Shown: piece by piece, positions 55,716 to 64,000 of the stretch | Numbering within the stretch: the stretch's first letter is position 1 | Layout of the letters: each line of letters opens with the position of its first letter | Assembly: GCF_900119165.1 (NCBI RefSeq) | Contig: NZ_FPJG01000006.1 | Location: forward strand, 6,572,001-6,636,000 | Source of the DNA: Amycolatopsis australiensis | GTDB taxonomy: Bacteria > Actinomycetota > Actinomycetes > Mycobacteriales > Pseudonocardiaceae | Direction of reading: 5' to 3' | Length of the DNA stretch: 64,000 nt | Translations under genes and position numbers: made by a program | Notes under the pieces: model-generated | What the model was told of the DNA's origin: nothing | The model's input: only the letters and a program-made list of their open reading frames with translations | The model's database searches: none

Positions 55716-56144
55716 TCAACTCACCGCTCGCGTCACCAGTTCGGCGATTCTCTTCTCCACGGCCGGGGTCACCGCGGTGAGGGCGAAACCCGCCGGCCAC
55801 ATCTCGCCGTCGTCAAGCTTCGCCTGATCGCTGAAGCCCAGGGTGGCGTAGCGCGCCTTGAACTTCTCCGCGCTCTGGAAGAAGCAGACGACCTTGCCGT
55901 CGAGCGCGTAGGACGGCATGCCGTACCACAGCTTCGGCTCCAGCACCGGGGCGTGCGCCGTGACGAGCGCGTGCACGCGCTCGGCCAGCACCCGGTCCGC
56001 CGGCGCCATCTCGGCGATCTTCGCGAGCACCTCCCGCTCCGCCTGGGCCGCCTTGTCGGCCTGGGACGCCCGGCGGGCGGCGGTTTTCAGCTCCTTGGCG
56101 TGCTCCTTCATCGCGGCGCGCTCTTCGGCCGTGAACGTACTCAT
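55716..56144 (-). CDS. DUF1801 (YdhG-like) protein
   Basis: A 142-aa cytoplasmic protein. The N-terminus is a charged helix (ERAAMKEHAKELKTAARRAS), followed by LVTAHAPVLEPKLWYGMPSY and GKVVCFFQSAEKFKARYATL, the core of DUF1801. The C-terminus ends AVTPAVEKRIAELVTRAV. Members resemble the iron-chaperone frataxin fold; the function is not established. Divergent from a TetR gene with two perfect palindromic sites between them, so it is probably repressed by that regulator. Confidence 0.8.
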   Translation of the reverse strand: MSTFTAEERAAMKEHAKELKTAARRASQADKAAQAEREVLAKIAEMAPADRVLAERVHALVTAHAPVLEPKLWYGMPSYALDGKVVCFFQSAEKFKARYATLGFSDQAKLDDGEMWPAGFALTAVTPAVEKRIAELVTRAVS

Positions 56145-56161
56145 GGGATTCTCCTCGTTCT

Positions 56162-56238
56162 ATCGGCACGGTGCGTGCCGATGAGCGCCATCATGGACCG
56201 CGGGCGAGGAGACTGTCAACGGCACGGTGCGTGCCGTT
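56162..56238. promoter_or_regulatory. twin perfect palindromes, likely TetR operators
   Basis: Site 1 at 56162-56182 is ATCGGCACG-GTG-CGTGCCGAT and site 2 at 56218-56238 is AACGGCACG-GTG-CGTGCCGTT. Each has perfect 9-bp arms, and they share the 17-bp core CGGCACGGTGCGTGCCG. Centres are 56 bp apart in the divergent DUF1801/tetR gap, one next to each start. Confidence 0.8.
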
Positions 56239-56249
56239 AGAATCGGGGC

Positions 56250-56825
56250 ATGACCGACGAACCGCGCCGCCGGGGCGCTGCCCGGACCGACGAACTGCTC
56301 CGGGTCACCCTCGAAACGGCAGCCGAGGTCGGGTACGCGGGCCTCAACGTCGAGGCCGTCGCGCGCCGGGCGGGCGTCGGGAAGCACACGATCTACCGGC
56401 GCTGGCCGACCATGGCCGCGCTCCTGCTCGACGCGCTCAGCCGCGTGTGGACCACCGATCTCGACTACCACGACACCGGCGACATCCGCGCCGACCTGCG
56501 CGAGCAGTTCCTGCGCTCGGCGCCCGCGCTCGCCGCCCCGCCGATCGGGCCCGTCTACCGCGCGGTGATCGCCGAGGCGCAAGCCGACGAAGCACTGCGG
56601 GCGACGTTGCACGACCGGTTCCTGCGCACCGTCGAGGAAAGCACCCTCGCGCGGATCAAGCGGGCCCAGGAAGCCGGCGAGCTCGTCAGCGGCGTCGACC
56701 TGACATTCCCGGCGGAAGTCCTGTGCGGCACGCTCTACTACCGCCATCTGCTGTCGACGCGCGCCGTCGACGAAACGGCCGTCGACGCGCTGCTGGACAT
56801 GTTCATGGCGGCGTACGGGACTTAG
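56250..56825 (+). CDS. TetR family transcriptional regulator
   Basis: A 191-aa protein with helix-turn-helix TLETAAEVGYAGLNVEAVAR and RAGVGKHTIYRRWPTMAALL at residues about 20-60. The C-terminal TetR_C-type domain has IGPVYRAVIAEAQADEALRA and GTLYYRHLLSTRAVD. The ATG has gaatcgggg before it. It starts 12 nt after a perfect palindrome, which implies autorepression, and the second palindrome serves the divergent DUF1801 gene. Confidence 0.9.
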   Translation: MTDEPRRRGAARTDELLRVTLETAAEVGYAGLNVEAVARRAGVGKHTIYRRWPTMAALLLDALSRVWTTDLDYHDTGDIRADLREQFLRSAPALAAPPIGPVYRAVIAEAQADEALRATLHDRFLRTVEESTLARIKRAQEAGELVSGVDLTFPAEVLCGTLYYRHLLSTRAVDETAVDALLDMFMAAYGT

Positions 56826-56983
56826 CCGGTCGGCTCGGCCGTCAGTCCCTGGCCAAGAGTGCGGCTGGTGACGCCGTCTGTTCCGCGAACGGGCGACCGG
56901 ATCAGCTCTCGAGCGTCCGCGCCGACCGGGCTAAACGTACGGGGCAGAACTGCGAGCCGGTCTTCACACTCCCGGGCCTGCAG

Positions 56984-57229
56984 ATGATTCACCCCGACGC
57001 GTCCTCCCCGGCCGGCGGCGGTCCGGAGATTGTCGAACTGGGCGCCGCCGATCTGCCCGAGATGACGCGGCTCGTCGAGCGGACGCAACCCGGCCCGTTC
57101 TGGCCCCGAATCCGCGAGCTGGGGACCTACCTGGGCATCCGGGAGAACGGCAGCCTGGTCGCCACGTCATCGTCATTGCCGGACTCGGCGCAGCCCTGCT
57201 CGCCTACACATCACGGCCTCGTCACCTGA
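56984..57229 (+). pseudogene. GNAT acetyltransferase N-terminal fragment
   Basis: The frame reads IVELGAADLPEMTRLVERTQ, PGPFWPRIRELGTYLGIREN and GSLVATS before turning to unrelated sequence. This is the start of FR47-like GNAT acetyltransferases; the acetyl-CoA-binding loop is missing. Confidence 0.6.
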
Positions 57230-57374
57230 TCAGCGGCGACTCGCTCCAGGATCGTCAGCACGTGTGCTGGCAACGATGTCAGGAGCCGCGCCGGGCGATG
57301 GGAGACCGTCAGAGGTCAACCAGGAAGAGAGCCCCGTACTTGTCCTGACCGTGGGGCGCGGAGACGGCGGCCGG

Positions 57375-58742
57375 TCACCCGGCCGGCCGGCCGCCGATGG
57401 TGACGTTCCTGAGCCGCAGGTTGCGCACGTCGGTGGCGACGTTCGCACCGGACATGGCGGTGATCTCCACGTCGCTGAGGCGCACGGTGCCGATCGGGTC
57501 GCGGTGGTAGCCGGCCATCTGCCAGCCCTGCTTGCAGGACTGCACGGCCCAGTCGGCCAGGTTGATGTCGGTGACGGTCGGCAGGTACTGCCCGGTGTCG
57601 CCCTCGCCGTAGTTGAAGTCGATGAGCAGCATCGGGCCGCCGACCGCGCCGACGTCGACCCGTTCCAGCAGGACCGACTCGACGAAGCCGCCGCGCACCG
57701 AGTTCGTCTTGATCCGGTGACAGCTGGCCAGTCCGGTGCTGTTCATCGTCAGGTCGTGGCCGTGCACGTTGCGCACGCCGCCGGTCATCTCGCTGCCGAT
57801 GGTCACGCCGCCGTGCCCGTTGGCGAAGGTGCTGTGCGCGATCACGATGTTCTGGCAGGGCACGTTCACCCGGCGGCCGTCGGCGTTGCGACCGGCCTTG
57901 ATGGCGATGCAGTCGTCGCCGGTGTTGAACGAGCAGCCGGTGATGAGCACTCCGTCGCAGGACTCCGGGTCGCAGCCGTCGGTGTTGGGGCCGCTGGAGT
58001 TCACCGTCACCCCGTCCACGGTCACGTTGGTGCACAGCACCGGGTTGAGGTGCCAGAACGGGCTGTTCGTGAACGTCACGCCCTGGATCAGCACCCGGTC
58101 GCAGCGGTAGGGCTGCATGAACGGCGGCCGGAAGTGGAAGCCCTGGCCGAACACCCGACCGCGCACCGGCACGCCGCCGTTCGCCTGGGCCTCCAGCTGC
58201 GGGAATTCGGCGTCGCCCAAGGATTTCCAGTCCCACCAGTGCGTCGCGTCGGCCTGGCCGTCCAGCACGCCGGAACCGGTGACGGCGATGTCGGTCTGGC
58301 CGTGGGCGTAGACCAGCGGCGAGTAGTTCATGAATTCGATGCCCTGCCAGCGGCTGTAGACGACGGGCAGGTAGTCGTTCGGATCGGTGCTGAACCGCAG
58401 CATGCTGCCGGCGGCCAGATGCAGGTCGACGTGGCTGAGCAGGTGGATCGGGCCGGTGGCGTGGATGCCGGTGACCAGTACGTGCCCGCCGCCGGCCCGG
58501 TGGCACGCTTCGATGGCCCGGCGGAAGGCCGAGGTGTCGTCGGTCCGCCCGTCGCCGACGGCGCCGAAGTGGGTCACGGGGAACCACTTGTCGGGGAAGC
58601 GTGGCCGGCATTCCGCCGAGGTCGCCGCAGACGAGGTGGCCGCGGTCGAGGTCGGCGCCGGGGTCAGCCCGATCAGCGGCACGGCCATGCCCGCGGTGAC
58701 TCCGAGGCGCAACAGGGTTCGTCGGTCGAACGCGTCGGACAT
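57375..58742 (-). CDS. Tat-exported GH28 glycoside hydrolase (polygalacturonase-like)
   Basis: A 455-aa secreted enzyme. Twin-arginine signal DRRTLLRLGVTAGMAVPLIG, cleaved near TSTAAT. The pectate-lyase-like start THFGAVGDGRTDDTSAFRRA is followed by the GH28 catalytic motifs: GPNTDGCDPESCDG near residue 254, NTGDDCIAIKAG near 275, NGHGGVTIGSE near 308 and HRIKTNS near 342. The three catalytic Asp are present. It should hydrolyse galacturonan or a related polymer outside the cell. ATG 58742 follows ggaggctgcc; the longer frame upstream lacks such a site. Confidence 0.9.
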   Translation of the reverse strand: MSDAFDRRTLLRLGVTAGMAVPLIGLTPAPTSTAATSSAATSAECRPRFPDKWFPVTHFGAVGDGRTDDTSAFRRAIEACHRAGGGHVLVTGIHATGPIHLLSHVDLHLAAGSMLRFSTDPNDYLPVVYSRWQGIEFMNYSPLVYAHGQTDIAVTGSGVLDGQADATHWWDWKSLGDAEFPQLEAQANGGVPVRGRVFGQGFHFRPPFMQPYRCDRVLIQGVTFTNSPFWHLNPVLCTNVTVDGVTVNSSGPNTDGCDPESCDGVLITGCSFNTGDDCIAIKAGRNADGRRVNVPCQNIVIAHSTFANGHGGVTIGSEMTGGVRNVHGHDLTMNSTGLASCHRIKTNSVRGGFVESVLLERVDVGAVGGPMLLIDFNYGEGDTGQYLPTVTDINLADWAVQSCKQGWQMAGYHRDPIGTVRLSDVEITAMSGANVATDVRNLRLRNVTIGGRPAG

Positions 58743-59226
58743 GGCAGCCTCCGTGATCGCTGTCGGCACACCGTCAAACCCGCGGAGTTGACGAGCAGAC
58801 GCTGGCGTGCCGGAATAATATATCAGATCTCGTGCATCAAGCAGATTCATGGGAATCCTGACCTGCCTCGGCGCCTGCGCGCACCGCCAGACGATCCCCA
58901 CCACTGTTCATGATTCCCACCCTCCGATAGACCGATTCAGATCAGCGCGAAGTTGAGGTTGCATCCCGTCGCCGCACCGGCAATCCCACACCCTGCGCCC
59001 ACCAGATCTAGCTGGGGCGCAAGGTGGCGGTACGACCAGACCAGCCTGTCCCCTTCGGCAACTGAAGGGGACGAGCGGCTTCGATACGTCCGGATGGCAG
59101 GCGTTCCCGTGTGCCTACTGCGCCCATGCGGGGCCGCGCCTCCGACACGCTCGGACGGCCGAGCGCCGATGCCGCATGTCACCGGTCAGGCGTCGGGTGA
59201 GCGCGCCACCATCCGCCGGGCGGGCG
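58743..59226. other. intergenic; probable promoter of the GH28 gene
   Basis: On the minus strand the AT-rich stretch tgatatattattccgg (58817-58832) stands out and may include a -10 element about 75 nt before the GH28 start. No gene is supported between here and the end of the Hsp20 gene at 59227. Confidence 0.45.
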
Positions 59227-59652
59227 TCAGGCCTTGATCGCCTGCCGCTCGGCGCCGCTGGCGACGGTGATCTTGCGCGGCTTGGCCTGCTCGGCGACCG
59301 GGATGTGCAGGGTCAGCACCCCGGCGTCGTAGCCCGCCTCGATGTGGTCGGCGTCCAGGGTGTCACCCAGGAACTTCTGCCGGCTGAACGTCCCGGCTGG
59401 CCGCTCGCTGATCAGCGCCTGGACGTCGTCGCCGGTCACCGTGGTGCGCTCCGCCTTCACGGTGAGCACATCGTTCTGAACGTCGACCTCGATGGACTCC
59501 GGACTCACACCGGGCAGGTCGAAGTGCACCACGAACTGGTCACCGTCGCGGTAGGCGTCCATCGGCATCGCCGCCGACCGCGACAGGCCGTTGCCGAAGA
59601 ACTGCTGGGTCAGCCGATCCAGAGTCTGGAACGGGTCGGTACGCATCAGCAT
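59227..59652 (-). CDS. Hsp20/alpha-crystallin small heat-shock protein
   Basis: A 141-aa chaperone of standard length. The alpha-crystallin domain spans residues about 30-130: MPMDAYRDGDQFVVHFDLPG, SIEVDVQNDVLTVKAERT and AGYDAGVLTLHIPVAEQAKP (the AxxxxGVLTxxxP signature), then a short C-terminal extension. The start ATG 59652 has ggaggag 8 nt upstream. No HAIR/CIRCE element was seen upstream. It is divergent from a cluster of stress-type genes starting at 59943. Confidence 0.93.
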   Translation of the reverse strand: MLMRTDPFQTLDRLTQQFFGNGLSRSAAMPMDAYRDGDQFVVHFDLPGVSPESIEVDVQNDVLTVKAERTTVTGDDVQALISERPAGTFSRQKFLGDTLDADHIEAGYDAGVLTLHIPVAEQAKPRKITVASGAERQAIKA

Positions 59653-59942
59653 GGTGGTTCTCCTCCTTCCCTTGGTGATGTGGTGCCTCGACGACGCCGG
59701 TTATCCGCGTCCCGCCGGCACCGCCACTGCGCTGACACCCCGGGAACGGGCGTCTTCGGAGAGCTTGCCCACATTGATCTAAAATCACCCAAATGGAGCA
59801 TTGCACTGGCCTACCAGCACAGAATCTGCAGGAAATCGATTGAGCCCACTACGCTCAAGACAGGGGAACATATGTGCAGCCTGGTGCGTCATAAGAGTGA
59901 GAGCGCGGCTCGTAGACCTGTCGGATTCTGGAGGTGGGACTG

Positions 59943-60302
59943 ATGACGCTGACGACTGTGCGATCGGTTTCCGCGCTGCGGACAGGCCGGTGGTCGCCCG
60001 GGGCCGGCGTGCGGGAAACGGACGACGCGTACCTGGTCGAGGTGGAACTGCCCGGAGTCAAGCGCCGGGACGTCACCGTCGAGGTCACCGGGAACGAAGT
60101 GGCCGTCCAGGGCAAGGCCGGGCGACGGGACCTGTTCCGGCTCCGCAGCCGCCGCACGGACGAGTTCTCCTACCGGGTCACGCTGCCGGATGAGGTGGAC
60201 TCGGGCGCTGCGTCGGCCGCCCTGACCAAGGGCGTGCTGACCGTGCGGGTGCCGAAGCGCGAGTTCGCCCGGCGGCGGCGGATCCCGGTTCACAGCGCCT
60301 GA
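59943..60302 (+). CDS. second, divergent Hsp20-like protein
   Basis: A 119-aa protein with WSPGAGVRETDDAYLVEVEL, PGVKRRDVTVEVTGNEVAVQ and LTKGVLTVRVPKREFARRR, a compact alpha-crystallin domain with a basic tail. It shares the core with the Hsp20 on the other strand but is clearly different, so probably not its recent copy. The ATG was chosen because ggagg lies 8-9 nt upstream. It is followed after 28 nt by a GSP17M-like gene, forming a stress operon. Confidence 0.85.
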   Translation: MTLTTVRSVSALRTGRWSPGAGVRETDDAYLVEVELPGVKRRDVTVEVTGNEVAVQGKAGRRDLFRLRSRRTDEFSYRVTLPDEVDSGAASAALTKGVLTVRVPKREFARRRRIPVHSA

Positions 60303-60330
60303 GTCACAACCCGGCTGGAGGTGAGAAGCG

Positions 60331-60900
60331 ATGACCCCCTACTCGCCACTGCGTGAGCCGGCCGCGGTGCCAGCGCTACCCACCGGGTGGCCCATCGGCG
60401 TTTACGGCAGCTACGCCGAAGCGCAGCGCGCCGTGGAACACCTGGCCGGCCACGACTTCCCCATCCAGGATGTCACGATCGTCGGCGTCGAACCCATGGT
60501 GGTCGAGCGCGTGACCGCCCGCCTAACCTGGAGCCGCGTCCTGGCCGGCGGCGCGGCGTCCGGCGCCTGGTTCGGGCTTTTCCTCTGCCTGCTGCTCGGC
60601 TTGTTCGACCACCAGCCGCCGGGAGCGCTGATCCCGGCCGGGCTGGTCACCGGAGTTCTCGCCGGCGTGGCGTCCGCCGCGATCGGCTACGCCTCCCTGA
60701 AGGGCCGGCGGGACTTCGCCACGATCACGCAGGTCGTCGCCCGGCGGTACGACGTGCTGTGCGAACCACGCAACGCTGAGCACGGGCGAGACCTGCTGGC
60801 AAAGCTCGCCCTGGCCGGGCCGCCGTCCTCGACCGAGCCGGCGAGCCGGGAGGTGCGCAGGACGGGAGGTGATCGAGGTGTGCGCCCATCCCTTCCATGA
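60331..60900 (+). CDS. general stress protein 17M-like membrane protein
   Basis: A 189-aa protein. The cytoplasmic start PIGVYGSYAEAQRAVEHLAG with DFPIQDVTIVG is the GSP17M-type domain. Two hydrophobic segments (GAWFGLFLCLLLGLF and LIPAGLVTGVLAGVASAAIG) make a membrane hairpin, followed by a second alpha/beta stretch (ITQVVARRYDVLCEP). Function in stress physiology is not defined. The start has ggaggt about 10 nt upstream, and the next gene overlaps its end by 32 nt. Confidence 0.8.
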   Translation: MTPYSPLREPAAVPALPTGWPIGVYGSYAEAQRAVEHLAGHDFPIQDVTIVGVEPMVVERVTARLTWSRVLAGGAASGAWFGLFLCLLLGLFDHQPPGALIPAGLVTGVLAGVASAAIGYASLKGRRDFATITQVVARRYDVLCEPRNAEHGRDLLAKLALAGPPSSTEPASREVRRTGGDRGVRPSLP

Positions 60901-61288
60901 GGCGTTGCGAACCGGAACCGAGGCCGTGCGGCAGGCGGCAGGCTCGGTAGCACGCCATCCTTTGTCGGCGGATGCGCTGCGGTGTGCGGTCCAGTGCACC
61001 CGGGCAATGAGCACTGAACTGGCCGACTTGGCCGGTGCGCTGGCCGACCGGGCGGAGAGCACCCTGGCCGCCACGTCGCTCTCCGATCACCGGGTCAGCG
61101 CGCCGGCCGGTTCGGTCACCAGGGACGTCGTCGAGGACCTCCGCACCATCGCCCGCTACTTGAAGACCACGGACCTCCTGCTGCAACCGGCTGACGACGA
61201 CCTCTCTGCCCTGGCCCCGCAGCCGGATTCCGAGGAACATCGCGAGTATCGTGAAGCCTCTTGGTGGAGCCCCGCCCACGCCGGATGA
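60869..61288 (+). CDS. small helical protein of the stress operon
   Basis: A 139-aa protein starting at GTG 60869 (gggag just upstream) inside the end of the preceding gene. It is mostly helical with regularly spaced Ala (HEALRTGTEAVRQAAGSVAR, STELADLAGALADRAESTLA, DVVEDLRTIARYLKTTDLLL) and has two cysteines (EVCAHPF, VQCTRAM). I do not recognise a family; four-helix-bundle packing is plausible. Confidence 0.6.
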   Translation: MIEVCAHPFHEALRTGTEAVRQAAGSVARHPLSADALRCAVQCTRAMSTELADLAGALADRAESTLAATSLSDHRVSAPAGSVTRDVVEDLRTIARYLKTTDLLLQPADDDLSALAPQPDSEEHREYREASWWSPAHAG

Positions 61289-61929
61289 GGCTGAGCCCCG
61301 TCACGACCTCGCCCTGCGACGACCCTGCCCGGTCCAACACAACTGCGCCGATGTGCCGGGTTGGCCGGGCTCGGTCCGACGGGAAAGGCTGCCGGATCCC
61401 TTGCAGCGTGTGCGGATATCGGCGACGACAGACGTGGTCGTGAGGCGGGAGGAACGGCGCACGTTCCTTCCGTCAGGCTCGTTCTCCCTGACCGACGAGA
61501 AATCTGGCACGTCGCCAGGCCGGGTCATCCGTCTCGCCGACGTCCACCAGATTTCCTACGCACCACGAGGATGACCGGCGAGTCTTCAATTGCGGTTTGG
61601 GCGATCTCTACTGAATCGGTACAGAAGTCCGACGATCTCGTCCCGCGGTCAGCCGTTTCGCGTACAGCCAGGACAGCGGTTCCGCCGACCACTCTCTCCC
61701 ACCCGCCGATGACGACCGTCCACATATGAGTATCTTTTCGGGTGACTGTTGCCCGCGACAAACCACAAGAATGCGCCTACCATGATGGAGAGCGTGGTTG
61801 AGCCGGAGCTACGCAGATCCTCGTCTGGCGACGGATGTCACGGCGAGGTGCCGGGCTTCCCCTGTTGCGCTCGATTCTTCTCGGTGGTGCACCGACGCTT
61901 CGCCCCGACTCGTTCGGGAGCACACAGCC
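61289..61929. other. no gene supported
   Basis: Short open frames only. The plus-strand frame before ATG 61930 is open back to 61798 but reads as noncoding (Arg/Ser/Cys-rich). It should contain the promoter of the STAS gene; ggcgcacgttccttcc near 61456 contains a short inverted repeat (GGAACGGCGCACGTTCC). Confidence 0.45.
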
Positions 61930-62379
61930 ATGCCTTCACGACTTTCGCATTTCCCACGTCCACCCACCGCGACGGGGCAGGAATCCACCCGTCAGTACGC
62001 CGAAACGGTTCTGACCGTACGGACAATTCCGTGGCGGCACGATCTGGCGATCATCTCCGCCACCGGGGAAATCGACACCGGTTCCGTCCGCCTGCTGCAG
62101 CGAGCGTTGTGGCAGGACTTGCCAGCCGGCCTCGTGCTGGATCTGTCCAGGGTCACGTTCCTGGGCGCGGCGGGGTTGCGTGCGATCGAGGGCGTGGTGA
62201 CCCGGGCCCGCGCCGAGCGCCGCCGGATCGGGATCGTCGCCGCTGCCCGTCCGGTCCTTCGCCCGCTGCGGATTTTCGGCGTCGACACCCTGGTCGTCGT
62301 CTACCCGATCCTGGCTGACGCACTGCGCGAAGTCCCGCTGTCCCCTCCGCCGGTGGCCGGAGCGACCGACTGGAATTGA
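61930..62379 (+). CDS. STAS-domain protein without the usual phosphoserine
   Basis: A 149-aa protein. STAS core: LAIISATGEIDTGSVRLLQR, AGLVLDLSRVTFLGAAGLRA and IGIVAAARPVLRPLRIFGVD. The position of the regulatory Ser (FLDSxGL in its relative at 54812) is changed to FLGAAGL, so phosphorylation control is probably lost or different. ATG 61930 was chosen (gggag 8-9 nt upstream) over GTG 61798 in the same frame. It stands alone between the stress cluster and cydAB. Confidence 0.8.
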   Translation: MPSRLSHFPRPPTATGQESTRQYAETVLTVRTIPWRHDLAIISATGEIDTGSVRLLQRALWQDLPAGLVLDLSRVTFLGAAGLRAIEGVVTRARAERRRIGIVAAARPVLRPLRIFGVDTLVVVYPILADALREVPLSPPPVAGATDWN

Positions 62380-62886
62380 GTTTCCCGGGAGCCCGTTGCC
62401 TGCCGAACCGGGTGCCGTCAGCCCTGACCCCCCAGGCCACGGGGATGCCCTTGGTCAGCCCGATCACCGCACAGGTCGTCAACGCAGTGATCGCCGAGCT
62501 CGGTGCCCTCGAGACAGCGCTGGCAGACGCGTTCACTTCGATGTCGGGGTCGAAACGAAAGCCACTGCGTGGCCCGGGTCGGGATCGGCCGCACCATGAT
62601 GGTCGGATCCGGTTCGGCCACCTCGTAGTTCAGGCATGCCAACCAGACCACGAGATGCCGCAGGATCGACACCGTCGACGGCGAGCGGGACCCCGGCCCA
62701 TGGGCACACGGCCCGCGCCAGCACACAGCTTGCCTCGCCGAAGTCGGCGACGCCCCGGACGACGATGCCGCGGTCGGTGACATCCGGGCGACCGGGTCAC
62801 GAGGTAGGTCATGAGGCGGTGGTCATGAGGTCTCGGACCAGTTGAGTCATGGTGGGTGCCGCGACGGCAGAGCGCCAAAGCGGTGA
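62380..62886. other. no complete gene
   Basis: On the minus strand at about 62650-62780 one frame (GIVVRGVADFGEASCVLARA, then AVCPWAGVPLAVDGVD) has natural composition but no start or family. It may be a fragment. The rest shows nothing. Confidence 0.4.
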
Positions 62887-63909
62887 TCAGGTCCGTGTTC
62901 GCGCCCGGTCCGGGGGCCGAGCCGGACGTTGGAACAGGCTGTACAGCCACCACAGCGACGGGATCAGCACGAGCGCGCCGACACCCAGCGCGGCCAGGGT
63001 GGCCGACAGCACCGCCGGTGTGGCGGCGCCTTCGGCGATGGTGACGTCCGGTTCGAGCAGGTAGGGGTACTGCCCGACGGCCCAGCCCCACAGCAGGGTT
63101 CCCACCGCGAGCGCTGCGGTGATCCGCACCGCGAGGAAACGGCGGCGCAGCAGCAACACCAGCGACACCGCGCCGGACACCGCCGAGAGGATGACGACCA
63201 GCAGCCCGCGGTGGGTGAGGCCGTCGAACAGCCGCGGGGCGTCGGAGGCCAGGACCGGGATCCCAGCCGCCGCGATCACCCCCAGCGCGAGCCCGGTCGC
63301 CAGCGCGCGGCGGCGGAACGCCTCGGCGAGGCCGGGGTCTCCGGAGCGGCGGGCGTCGGCGCACAGATACGTCGCGGCCAAGTAGGCGGCCGCGCCGACC
63401 GCGAGGACGCCACCGAGCACCGAGGTCGGGTTCAGCCAGCTGGTCAGCAGATCGCCGCCGGCGATGGCGACCGGGATCCGTCCGGAGGCGATGCCGCCGG
63501 CGACCGTGCCGAGGAAGAACGGCGTCAGGACGGATGAAACGGCGAAGGCCGCGCCGAACAGCCGTTGCTGGCCGAGTGTGTCGCTGGCCTTGCGGAAGGC
63601 GAAGGCCGCGCCGCGGATGATGATACCCAGCGCCACCAACGTCAATGGGATGTACAGAGTGGACATCACGGCGGCGAACACGGGCGGGAACGCGCTCCAC
63701 AGCGTGACCAACACAAAGATCAACCAGACGTGGTTCGCCTCCCACACCGGCCCGATCGAGTGCTCGATCAGCTCCCGCTGGCCTCTCCCGCGGTGGTTTC
63801 CGCCGGCGAAGAGGTCCCAGAACCCGGCGCCGAAATCCGCTCCGGCGAGCAGCACGTACAGCGTGAGCCCGACCCAGAGGACCGCGACAGACCAGTCGGC
63901 CAGCGTCAT
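62887..63909 (-). CDS. cydB: cytochrome bd ubiquinol/menaquinol oxidase subunit II
   Basis: A 340-aa integral membrane protein with about eight or nine helices. LLAGADFGAGFWDLFAGG near residue 20 and IEHSIGPVWEANHVWLIFVL near residue 48 are the CydB signatures, followed by FAFRKASDTLG. With CydA it makes the high-affinity, non-proton-pumping terminal oxidase used at low oxygen. Its ATG overlaps the CydA stop by ATGA, so the two are translationally coupled. cydCD would be expected nearby but is not in the window on this side. Confidence 0.93.
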   Translation of the reverse strand: MTLADWSVAVLWVGLTLYVLLAGADFGAGFWDLFAGGNHRGRGQRELIEHSIGPVWEANHVWLIFVLVTLWSAFPPVFAAVMSTLYIPLTLVALGIIIRGAAFAFRKASDTLGQQRLFGAAFAVSSVLTPFFLGTVAGGIASGRIPVAIAGGDLLTSWLNPTSVLGGVLAVGAAAYLAATYLCADARRSGDPGLAEAFRRRALATGLALGVIAAAGIPVLASDAPRLFDGLTHRGLLVVILSAVSGAVSLVLLLRRRFLAVRITAALAVGTLLWGWAVGQYPYLLEPDVTIAEGAATPAVLSATLAALGVGALVLIPSLWWLYSLFQRPARPPDRARTRT

Positions 63910-64000
63910 GACGGCGTCCCCGCTTCCTGCGGCGCCGCCCGGCGGTCAGTGCGGGCCATGCGGCGCAGCACGTACACGGTTCCCACCGTCAACACGACGT
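63906..64000 (-). CDS. cydA: cytochrome bd oxidase subunit I, C-terminal end
   Basis: Only the last 30 codons are inside the window: a hydrophobic stretch, VVLTVGTVYVLRRMARTDRR, followed by AAPQEAGTPS and the stop that overlaps cydB. A final membrane helix plus a short cytoplasmic tail is how actinobacterial CydA ends. The identification rests on this and on the coupled cydB gene. Confidence 0.75.
   Translation of the reverse strand, partial: VVLTVGTVYVLRRMARTDRRAAPQEAGTPS

Noticed and set aside
62630..63745. Minus-strand ORF overlapping cydB
   Set aside because: Shadow frame of cydB, Arg-rich and without membrane segments.

Overview
The window is GC-rich, with GTG and TTG starts, Tat signals and typical actinobacterial families: a SARP regulator, a mycosin protease, an EgtE-like enzyme, DUF4192, DUF3558, RsbW/STAS proteins and a cytochrome bd oxidase. 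It most resembles a Pseudonocardiaceae chromosome, possibly Amycolatopsis; the genus is an inference from gene content. No rRNA, complete tRNA or CRISPR array was seen.

Region by region. 1-4.05 kb: the end of a Crp/Fnr regulator, then a tight acyl-CoA operon (alpha/beta hydrolase, family III CoA-transferase, crotonase-fold protein, SDR); the last two lack the usual catalytic residues. 4.3-6.9 kb: decayed dprA and DUF4192 genes. 7.3-21.3 kb: a secretion and regulation block with a mycosin, a 1294-aa secreted multidomain SGNH hydrolase, a secreted 160-aa protein, a ceramidase/52-aa peptide/SARP operon, AraC, nitroreductase, a dead hxlR, an EgtE-like PLP enzyme, a tiny secreted peptide and a secreted propeller-like protein. 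Two of its divergent promoters carry the same 11-bp-spaced heptamer pair, the geometry of SARP boxes. 21.3-25.6 kb: debris of mobile elements (IS3 scrap, tyrosine integrase, large serine recombinase, tRNA 3' end) around an intact TetR/EamA pair.

25.9-35.2 kb is the most interesting part. An NB-ARC/TPR (NLR-like) protein lies 6 nt behind a small hydrophobic protein, and both carry a RHIM-like QVGDxN motif at facing ends. This looks like an amyloid-signalling cell-death or defence pair. Beside it are a three-gene operon with ATGA overlaps (165-aa, 775-aa with a degenerate P-loop, 271-aa) and a 564-aa unknown protein. 36.2-37.7 kb holds an unrecognised two-gene cassette.

38-57 kb is a mosaic of intact genes (P450, ArsR/MFS pair, an orphan HINT-toxin tail with its likely immunity protein, a secreted repeat protein, RsbW and STAS proteins, DUF1801/TetR pair) among many frameshifted or truncated fragments. 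These include a LuxR-type regulator broken by a 27-C tract. 57.4-64 kb is orderly again: a Tat-exported GH28 enzyme, a stress cluster (two Hsp20 proteins, a GSP17M-like membrane protein, a small alpha-helical protein), another STAS protein and cydAB on the minus strand. The many frameshifts could be real decay or base-calling errors; several genes are broken by exactly one shift.
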